The notes under the pieces are model-generated. The model was not told where the DNA came from. It searched no databases and saw only the letters and a program-made list of their open reading frames with translations. Position numbers and translations under genes: made by a program. A stretch of 7,118 nucleotides of DNA from Candidatus Poribacteria bacterium. GTDB lineage: Bacteria; Poribacteria; WGA-4E; DTYX01. Numbering within the stretch: the first letter of the stretch is position 1; the number at the start of each line of letters is the position of its first letter. The stretch spans positions 1 through 7,118 of the forward strand of contig DTYX01000439.1 in the NCBI GenBank assembly GCA_012961655.1, written 5' to 3'. Below are positions 1 to 5,012 of this stretch, piece by piece.

Positions 1-998
1 AAAATGACACCATCGTTTTCGTCGGCACGGAAAATCGCCACCATATACTCGGACACATAAGCATGCTCGGCACGCAGGGAATGCCTGTTTTTCCGATGTG
101 TACGGGCGGGCCTGGCGAAGCCTGGTTCGGCGATGCAGACATCCGTTCACAAGCGGATTGGGTAGAGGAATGCCGCGCCAAAAACGGCGTCGCAATTCGT
201 CCGCACTTCCCCGGGCCAAACTGTGAAATCGCGGCTGACATCGTTACTGGAAAAGTTGACGCCTTGGAAGTGCGCGCCTTCGGCATCATCAACGACACTC
301 TCGATAGCAGTGCCATTCGGGAGTGGTATCGTTATTTGAACTGCGGTTATCGTGTCCCTGCTGTTGGCGGCACGGACAAGATGTCAGCAGGCATGCCCGT
401 CGGCGGCGTTCGCACGTATGCACAACTCGACCGCAACGATGAATTCAATTTCGACAGCTGGGGCAAAGCAGTTCGCGCTGGACGTACTTTCACCACAAGT
501 GGACCGCTCATCGGAATCACAGCAGACGGACGAGACGCCGGAGATGAAATTAAGATGCCCGCCGGCGGAGGGACAATCGAAACAGAAGCATGGGCAGTCT
601 GCGCTCAGCCGATTCACGGCTTGGAAATCATCCATAACGGCAGAATAATCGCCAAGACAACTTCAGAAGAAGGCACAAAGCGACTGGAACTGAAAGAGAA
701 AATCAGAATCGACGGAAGCGGATGGCTCGCAGCGCGTTGCTACAGTTATCATCGCGTCTGGCATGTCTGGCCGGTAAACGTCGCTGCACATACGTCGCCG
801 ATTTACGTGGTCATGGATAATCAAGAAGTATTCAATCCCTCAGACGCCATATACATTATGACCTTAGTTCACGGCGGCATGGAGTGGCTGGATACGCTTT
901 CAATCAAAGCCGATGAGGAAACCCATAAACGCTTGCGGTCTGTTTTTGAGATTGCGGAACGAGACTTGAAGGGTAAACTTGAGGCGCATGGTAAGTGA
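1..998 (+). CDS. CehA/McbA-family PHP-fold metallohydrolase, C-terminal part (5' end outside window)
   Basis: The reading frame is open to the left edge (first full codon at 3), so the ATG at 63 is an internal methionine and not the start; about 331 residues are visible, ending in TGA at 996-998. The visible protein opens with a PHP-type metal-site segment, E-N-R-H-H-I-L-G-H at residues 10-18. It continues with GVAIRPHFPG near residues 62-71 (a further His) and VGGTDKMSAGMPVGGVRTY near 121-139, whose Asp is the likely last metal ligand. This order is typical of the CehA/McbA branch of PHP hydrolases, metal-dependent enzymes that cleave phosphoester or ester/carbamate-type bonds. The remainder is a C-terminal beta-rich domain with the phrase AAHTSPIYVVMDNQ, as in family members. 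The substrate cannot be read from the sequence. The N-terminal half, with the HxH motif of the PHP domain, is missing only because the window ends. The base composition looks more GC-rich than the minus-strand genes (not counted). Confidence 0.5.
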   Translation, partial: NDTIVFVGTENRHHILGHISMLGTQGMPVFPMCTGGPGEAWFGDADIRSQADWVEECRAKNGVAIRPHFPGPNCEIAADIVTGKVDALEVRAFGIINDTLDSSAIREWYRYLNCGYRVPAVGGTDKMSAGMPVGGVRTYAQLDRNDEFNFDSWGKAVRAGRTFTTSGPLIGITADGRDAGDEIKMPAGGGTIETEAWAVCAQPIHGLEIIHNGRIIAKTTSEEGTKRLELKEKIRIDGSGWLAARCYSYHRVWHVWPVNVAAHTSPIYVVMDNQEVFNPSDAIYIMTLVHGGMEWLDTLSIKADEETHKRLRSVFEIAERDLKGKLEAHGK

Positions 999-1015
999 TA
1001 GCTGTTATAATTTCG

Positions 1016-1044
1016 AGGCTATCCAAATCTGTTTTGGATAGCCT
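1016..1044 (+). terminator. Perfect 12-bp hairpin after the metallohydrolase gene
   Basis: AGGCTATCCAAA (1016-1027) and TTTGGATAGCCT (1033-1044) are exact reverse complements around a 5-base loop. The hairpin starts 17 bases after the stop of the metallohydrolase gene, where a terminator is expected. The run after it (ATAGATATTGATT) is only moderately T-rich, so intrinsic termination may be weak. It could also be a structural 3' end that protects the message. Confidence 0.5.
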
Positions 1045-1155
1045 ATAGATATTGATTGGGAGACAGTTCCATGACGATTTTGGGAAAGTTCACCATGCAT
1101 TAGATTTTTGTCTTTGACCCCAGAACGCTCTCTCCAACTCGTAAAAGATGCGAAA

Positions 1156-1190
1156 CTATAGAACCCCCAAAATGTACAAAAGGTTCATAG
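1156..1190 (-). terminator. Candidate terminator of the moeA-methyltransferase transcript
   Basis: On the minus strand CTATGAACC (1190-1182) can pair with GGTTC-A-CTAT-type sequence at 1165-1156, giving nine pairs with a single bulged base and a loop of about 16 bases. A modestly T-rich stretch (TTTCGCATCTTTT) follows. It lies 13 bases beyond the methyltransferase stop, which suits a terminator. The large loop and interrupted T-run make it uncertain. Confidence 0.5.
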
Positions 1191-1202
1191 ATAGTCCATT
1201 AA

Positions 1203-2009
1203 TTATTTACTTTTCAACTTCGCTTCGATAATCTCTTTATAGGCGGGATTGATTTCATAGCCTATGTAATGCCTTCTGTTCTGAAGGGCGGCTTTCGCAG
1301 TCGTTCCCGAACCTAAGAACGGGTCTAAGACAATATCATCGACGAAAGAATACAATCGAATCAAGCGGCTGGCAATCTCTAAAGGCATAATGGCTGGATG
1401 TTCGCCGTAGGCGACATCGCCTTTGTTTGGGATGGGTATATCCCAAATCTGCTTTGTGAAGTTTATCCATTCTTCTTGGATCAATTTGCTGGCTTCTTTA
1501 ATCTCCGGCGAGTGCGATTTTGGCTTTCCATCTTTGACAAAGATTCCGATAAACTCCGCCGTGTTCTGAGCATAGAAGTTTGATGGATAAGGATATGAAC
1601 CAAACATGAGCTTTTTCGTTGGGTTCATTCGATTCCAGATATACAAATCCATAAAATACAATTCCGTCTGCTTTAAGATTCCATGTTCAATGTCGGAATA
1701 TAGATTGAATATATCCCTTGTATGATGAGTATTTAGATGTTTTTTGGGGATTGGCATCAACGGGGCATTCACACAGAGCTTACCGTTGGGTTCAAGCACT
1801 CTTTCGCACTCTTTCCAAACCATGTTCAGAGCGCACAGATATTGCCGGTAGTCTTCTATACTACCTATCTGTCCTTTCTGTTTTGGAGAATTCAGTGAAT
1901 AATTTTTGATGTTCCAGTATGGTGGGCTAGTTACGATAAGGGTAATAGAATTGTCATCTACTTCCGACATGTCACGCGCATCTTTGTAGTAGATAATATC
2001 TTTTTGCAT
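1203..2009 (-). CDS. Site-specific DNA methyltransferase, beta class (N4-cytosine or N6-adenine)
   Basis: This 268-residue protein would transfer a methyl group from S-adenosylmethionine to an exocyclic base amine in DNA. Catalytic motif IV, TSPPYW, is at residues 27-32 and precedes the SAM-binding motif I, DPFLGSGTTAKAA, at 229-241; this order defines the beta class. YEINPAY (251-257) supplies the acidic motif II residue, and HPAIMPLEIASRLI (204-217) is the conserved helix before motif I. The form SPPYW is commonest in N4-cytosine enzymes, though N6-adenine enzymes of this class also carry it. The length is normal for a complete enzyme, and the middle (about 90-200) would hold target recognition. 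The ATG is 4 bases past the moeA stop and has no evident Shine-Dalgarno sequence, which suggests translational reinitiation. The N-terminus fits family starts, with motif IV about 27 residues in. No restriction endonuclease gene is adjacent, so it looks like an orphan methyltransferase. The recognition site is not readable from sequence. Confidence 0.5.
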   Translation of the reverse strand: MQKDIIYYKDARDMSEVDDNSITLIVTSPPYWNIKNYSLNSPKQKGQIGSIEDYRQYLCALNMVWKECERVLEPNGKLCVNAPLMPIPKKHLNTHHTRDIFNLYSDIEHGILKQTELYFMDLYIWNRMNPTKKLMFGSYPYPSNFYAQNTAEFIGIFVKDGKPKSHSPEIKEASKLIQEEWINFTKQIWDIPIPNKGDVAYGEHPAIMPLEIASRLIRLYSFVDDIVLDPFLGSGTTAKAALQNRRHYIGYEINPAYKEIIEAKLKSK

Positions 2010-2013
2010 AAAA

Positions 2014-3216
2014 TTAAGTCATCAACAACGCATCTACTTCATCACCGGGTTTTAGGTTTGCATCCACTGGGACAATAATTAACCCATTGGCTAAAACCAG
2101 GGAAAGCAATATACCGGAGCCTTGCGGTCCAGTGGTTTTCGCATAGTATTTGCCATTCCGTTTCTCTATAATAGCTCTGGCGTAGTGAATCCGCTCTGAA
2201 TCGTTCTTTATGCTATTCTCCATTATGGCTGTGAAAGTCGGTCGGAAAATATCTATGTGACCTGACATCTTCAGCAGCGCCGGGCGGACGAACAACTCAA
2301 AAACGACCAATGAAGAGACGGGATTTCCCGGCAACCCGAATATCGGTTTGCCATCAACCACTCCGAAGGCTTGAGGTTTGCCAGGTTTCATGGCGACTTT
2401 CCAGAAGTCGATTTCCCCCAATTTTGACAAAACATCTTTGACAATATCGTAATCGCCGACTGAGACGCCGCCGCTGGTGACAAGCACATCCGCCTGTTTT
2501 AGACCAGCGCGAAATTTTGCTTCCAATACATCTACCCTATCAACAGCAATCCCCATGTCTATTGGGAAACAGCCCGCCTCCAAAACCTGACCATATAGTC
2601 CATAGCGATTGCTGTCTCGAATCATTCCAGGCTTTAACTCTTCGCCAAGAGGGGTCAGTTCATCCCCAGTCGAAATTAATGCGACTTTTGGTCGTTTGTA
2701 TACGGCAATCTCGACACAATTCAAGGTGGCTAACATCGCCATTTCGGGCGGTCGAATTACTTTCCCTTTGGGAAGGACAAGTTCTCCCGAATTGATACTT
2801 TCCGCTCGAAATCTGATATTTTCGCCCTTTTGGATGGGAGTAAAAATTTTGACATCTCTTTCATCTGTCTGAGTATCCTCTACCATCACAACCGCGTCCG
2901 CGCCCTCAGGAATCATTCCACCGGTCATAATCCGCGCCGCTTTACCGTGAAAAATCTTTTTCGTTGGCGCGTACCCCGCCGGCAAATTTTCCACTACTTT
3001 TAGAGTTACAGGATTGCTCTGCGAAGCTGCGGCAACATCTTCCGCAATCACTGCATAGCCATCCATTTGCGAATTATCAAATGGCGGAATATCGTAATCG
3101 GCGCGGACATCTTCGGCAAGTACGCATCCGAGACATCCTAAAATGGGCTTCTTTTCAACGCCCAACAGCATTATACTATTCAATACTTTCGTGCGAGCTT
3201 CTTCTACGGTAAGCAT
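2014..3216 (-). CDS. moeA: Molybdopterin molybdotransferase MoeA
   Basis: MoeA inserts molybdate into adenylylated molybdopterin in the cytoplasm, the last common step of molybdenum cofactor synthesis. The 400-residue protein has the usual full length and domain order. The N-terminal linker region holds PPFDNSQMDGYA (44-55). RIMTGGMIPEGADAVVMVED (95-114) lies in domain II. The MoCF-binding domain has STGDEL (182-187), SGGVSVGDYD (248-257), KPGKP (277-281) and FGLPGNPVSS (293-302). The C-terminal beta-barrel domain ends with SGILLSLVLANGLIIVP (367-383). The acidic residues expected at the active site are present in these motifs. The ATG at 3216 has GGAG (3224-3227) seven bases upstream. The next gene downstream, the methyltransferase, starts 4 bases after the stop. 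No other cofactor gene is in the window. A tungsten role is possible because the family handles both metals. Confidence 0.5.
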   Translation of the reverse strand: MLTVEEARTKVLNSIMLLGVEKKPILGCLGCVLAEDVRADYDIPPFDNSQMDGYAVIAEDVAAASQSNPVTLKVVENLPAGYAPTKKIFHGKAARIMTGGMIPEGADAVVMVEDTQTDERDVKIFTPIQKGENIRFRAESINSGELVLPKGKVIRPPEMAMLATLNCVEIAVYKRPKVALISTGDELTPLGEELKPGMIRDSNRYGLYGQVLEAGCFPIDMGIAVDRVDVLEAKFRAGLKQADVLVTSGGVSVGDYDIVKDVLSKLGEIDFWKVAMKPGKPQAFGVVDGKPIFGLPGNPVSSLVVFELFVRPALLKMSGHIDIFRPTFTAIMENSIKNDSERIHYARAIIEKRNGKYYAKTTGPQGSGILLSLVLANGLIIVPVDANLKPGDEVDALLMT

Positions 3217-3223
3217 ACTTCAT

Positions 3224-3227
3224 CTCC
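3224..3227 (-). promoter_or_regulatory. Ribosome binding site of moeA
   Basis: On the minus strand GGAG stands 7 bases before the ATG at 3216, which supports this start for moeA. Confidence 0.5.
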
Positions 3228-3256
3228 GCGATATTTTTCGGTAATCCGCTGGGTTG

Positions 3257-3294
3257 GCAGGTTTACTTTTGCGCCTCAGCAGCGCTGAACCTAC
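3257..3294 (-). repeat. Imperfect inverted repeat ending at the stop of the small ORF
   Basis: On the minus strand GTAGGTT (3294-3288) pairs with AACCTGC (3263-3257) over seven positions, one of them a G-U wobble. Inside this, GCGC (3285-3282) can pair with GCGC (3274-3271). The first arm contains the TAG stop of the 29-codon ORF. No T-run follows, so it is not a convincing terminator. It could be a leader structure for moeA, a small scattered repeat, or chance. Confidence 0.5.
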
Positions 3295-3380
3295 ATGATG
3301 GAGAGGCTCTGCTTTAGCGCCAGTCGCTTAATCCCCTTGTAAAGCGGCTCCGGCAAATGCAGCGTGATTGTCGTTGCCAC
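3291..3380 (-). pseudogene. 29-codon ORF resembling the N-terminus of a ribbon-helix-helix antitoxin, probably truncated
   Basis: The GTG at 3380-3378 is preceded by AGGAGGT (3387-3393) at near-ideal spacing. The ORF reads M-A-T-T-I-T-L-H-L-P-E-P-L-Y-K-G-I-K-R-L-A-L-K-Q-S-L-S-I-M and stops at TAG 3293-3291. The pattern of a short beta strand (TITLHLPEPLY) followed by a basic helix (KGIKRLALKQ) matches the start of small ribbon-helix-helix-like antitoxin or CopG-like DNA-binding proteins. Those usually run to about 70-90 residues. Here the frame ends where the second half should begin, and no toxin gene follows; moeA is next, 74 bases on. A remnant of a degraded or replaced antitoxin gene seems likeliest. 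The excellent start region leaves open that a short peptide is still made, for example as a leader of moeA. Assignment to the fold rests on pattern recognition only. Confidence 0.5.
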
Positions 3381-3386
3381 CTGACT

Positions 3387-3393
3387 ACCTCCT
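3387..3393 (-). promoter_or_regulatory. Strong Shine-Dalgarno of the 29-codon ORF
   Basis: AGGAGGT on the minus strand lies 6 bases before GTG 3380. It is the best ribosome binding site in the window and fixes the start of the small ORF. Confidence 0.5.
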
Positions 3394-3405
3394 GTTGTTG
3401 ATATG

Positions 3406-3414
3406 ACTATAACA
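3406..3414 (-). promoter_or_regulatory. Extended -10 promoter for the small ORF and moeA
   Basis: On the minus strand TGTTATAGT combines a TGn extension with TATAGT, five of six matches to the -10 consensus. No good -35 box sits at the right distance, as is tolerated in extended -10 promoters. Transcription would start near 3399, about 20 bases before the GTG at 3380. This could also be the main promoter of moeA and the methyltransferase. Confidence 0.5.
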
Positions 3415-3424
3415 AATGAATTTG
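3413..3424. promoter_or_regulatory. Small palindrome overlapping the -10 extension, possible operator
   Basis: CAAAT-GA-ATTTG is a 12-base inverted repeat with 5-base arms. It overlaps the TGn of the extended -10 element. Ribbon-helix-helix antitoxins usually repress their own promoters at such sites, so it could be a relic operator. AT-rich palindromes of this size also occur by chance. Confidence 0.5.
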
Positions 3425-3510
3425 CTACCGCTTATCAGTAAGTTCCAATTAATTTAACTCTTCGTCGCAGATATTTTGCAAACACAGCTGTCATGTTCCA
3501 AACATTAAAA

Positions 3511-4164
3511 TTAGTTGTGCAACGTCAAACGTTCCGCCGTTTCAGTTATCAAACACGCCGCGTCTTCATTAGTTAATTTTTCTGTGTTTATAATAATATC
3601 ATAAAGTCTTGGGTTATCCCAATCAACATCATAGTATTGTTTGGCATAGCGTTCCCTATGTCCATCGGTTTCTCTGATTAACCTTAAAGCATCATCCTGT
3701 GATAAATGTTCTAGTTGCATAACTCGTTTTAAACGTTTTTCCAGCGGCGCGATGATGCGCACTCGTAAAGTATTTGGCTTGTAAGCGAGGATAACGTTAG
3801 CTTTTCTACCGATAATTACGGCATTACCGCGTTCCCATATAGATTCAATAACGGATTGAAACAATTTTAATTGTTTATCTCTATCAAATGTATTGCTCTC
3901 TATCTCTTTCTCTTTATACTCATTAGGATATTCTGAGACGGTTTTTGGCTCATCTTCGACAAAGAGCTCCTTGAGAAAATATATGATTGGATCCTCGCCT
4001 TTTTCGTCCAATTTTTCCACCTCAGACTCTGGCACATTAGCCCTCCTGGCAACTTCTGTAATCAATTCTTTATCGACGTAATCATAGCCTAATATTTTGG
4101 CGACGCGTCGTCCAATTTCCGCGCCTCCGCTTCCATGTTCCCTGGAAATTGTAATAACTGCCAC
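3511..4164 (-). CDS. Cytidylate-kinase-like family protein
   Basis: This 217-residue protein matches the cytidylate-kinase-like (Cytidylate_kin2) family, P-loop kinase relatives whose substrates are mostly unproven. The N-terminus VITISREHGSGGAEIGRRVA (3-22) is the family nucleotide-binding loop. It has no GKS/GKT lysine, unlike true CMP kinases. GYDYVDKELI (27-36) follows, then GNAVIIGRKANVIL (113-126), the basic segment RVRIIAPLEKRLKRV (134-148), and a lid-like part with HRERYAKQYYDVDW (169-182) before LYDIIINTEKLT (187-198). All family blocks are present, so it looks complete. It starts with GTG at 4164. The AGGAGG ribosome site (4176-4181) is 11 bases upstream and shares bases with the TAG stop of the TPR gene, so the two are very probably cotranscribed. 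It would be a cytoplasmic kinase of a nucleotide or similar small molecule; its tie to the two envelope genes upstream is unknown. No clear terminator follows it. Confidence 0.5.
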   Translation of the reverse strand: MAVITISREHGSGGAEIGRRVAKILGYDYVDKELITEVARRANVPESEVEKLDEKGEDPIIYFLKELFVEDEPKTVSEYPNEYKEKEIESNTFDRDKQLKLFQSVIESIWERGNAVIIGRKANVILAYKPNTLRVRIIAPLEKRLKRVMQLEHLSQDDALRLIRETDGHRERYAKQYYDVDWDNPRLYDIIINTEKLTNEDAACLITETAERLTLHN

Positions 4165-4175
4165 TTTAAATTTTT

Positions 4176-4181
4176 CCTCCT
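4176..4181 (-). promoter_or_regulatory. Ribosome binding site of the kinase-like gene, overlapping the TPR stop
   Basis: Minus strand TAGGAGG combines the stop of the TPR gene (4182-4180) with AGGAGG. It sits 11 bases before GTG 4164 and indicates tight coupling of the two genes. Confidence 0.5.
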
Positions 4182-4980
4182 ATCTCTTTCCTTTTTGTCG
4201 TTGTTTTTCTAGCATATCCAAACGCATTGCCTCTTGAAATTCCGCTTGCGCTTTATCACTCATGCCTTTTTGTTCATAAGCCACACCTAAATTGGTATGT
4301 GCCACTGAAAGATTATAGTCTATCTTGATAGCTTTTTTGTATTCGGAGATTGCTGCGTCTATCTGATTGTTATTCAGATACGCCAAGCCGAGATTATTAT
4401 GAAAGGTAGCATCATCAGGTTCAAGTCTGATAGCCTCTTTATATTCGGCAATAGCTCTGTCATACATCCCCTTGGTAAAATAGGCGAAGCCCAGACTTCC
4501 ATGTGCTCTGGCACTATCAGGGTCTAATCTTATCGCTTCTTTATATGCCTCGATAGCTCTATCCAACTGATTCTGTCCTGAGTAACTTAAACCTAATGCC
4601 CGGTGCGCTTCTGAAAGATTTGGGTCGAGTCGTACTGCTTTAACACTTTCTTGATGAGCCATACTAAGCCAGTGTCGTTCATCGGGAGAATAGTTAAAAT
4701 ACATGATGGCATAAGCGACTCCCAAGCCAGCATAAGCCGGCGCGTAATTTTCGTCTAGCGCAACCGACTGACGATATAAATCCACAGCTTTTTGAACGTT
4801 TTCCAAACCACCTTTTTCATAGTATAATGTCGCCAACCGGTAATATAGTTTGGGATTATCAGATTCATTTTGTACTGCTGATTCCAGATTGGCGATTTTT
4901 TTATCCAAATTCTCCCTGCCACATGCGCAAATGAATAATATTGGGAGAATTGAATAAATAATAATGGTTTTGTATGTCAC
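4180..4980 (-). CDS. TPR-repeat lipoprotein
   Basis: The 266-residue protein begins with a short basic end and a hydrophobic stretch (residues 5-19). A lipobox-like I-C-A-C ends at Cys20, followed by Gly21, so it is probably exported and lipid-anchored in the envelope. The rest is almost entirely tetratricopeptide repeats, about six, at roughly 43-78, 80-120, 123-156, 157-190, 191-224 and 225-257. The signature alanine, glycine and tyrosine positions are clear, as in AHGSLGFAYFTKGMYDRAI and FHNNLGLAYLNNNQIDAAI. The second repeat is stretched by an insert (about 93-105). Such solenoids bind partner proteins; no catalytic motif is seen. The likeliest partner is the VWA protein encoded 32 bases upstream. 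The start is GTG 4980: an in-frame stop lies just upstream, no ATG precedes the signal segment, and GGAG (4993-4996) is 12 bases before it, rather far. A stop-codon overlap links it to the kinase-like gene. Confidence 0.5.
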   Translation of the reverse strand: MTYKTIIIYSILPILFICACGRENLDKKIANLESAVQNESDNPKLYYRLATLYYEKGGLENVQKAVDLYRQSVALDENYAPAYAGLGVAYAIMYFNYSPDERHWLSMAHQESVKAVRLDPNLSEAHRALGLSYSGQNQLDRAIEAYKEAIRLDPDSARAHGSLGFAYFTKGMYDRAIAEYKEAIRLEPDDATFHNNLGLAYLNNNQIDAAISEYKKAIKIDYNLSVAHTNLGVAYEQKGMSDKAQAEFQEAMRLDMLEKQRQKGKR

Positions 4981-5012
4981 TCTTTTTTAAGTCTCCTTTC
5001 TCGTCAATCTAC

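Noticed and set aside
63..65. ATG as the start of the metallohydrolase
   Set aside because: The same frame is open to the window edge and carries the E/H metal-site segment just upstream, so the methionine is internal.
384..635. Minus-strand open frame of 83 codons inside the metallohydrolase gene
   Set aside because: It is opposite a well-conserved coding region and shows no recognisable domain.
1203..2009. A restriction-modification system around the methyltransferase
   Set aside because: No endonuclease or specificity subunit is next to it; its neighbours are moeA and a convergent metallohydrolase.
2517..2872. Plus-strand open frames of 92 and 87 codons within moeA
   Set aside because: They lie opposite conserved moeA coding sequence and have no family resemblance or ribosome site of note.
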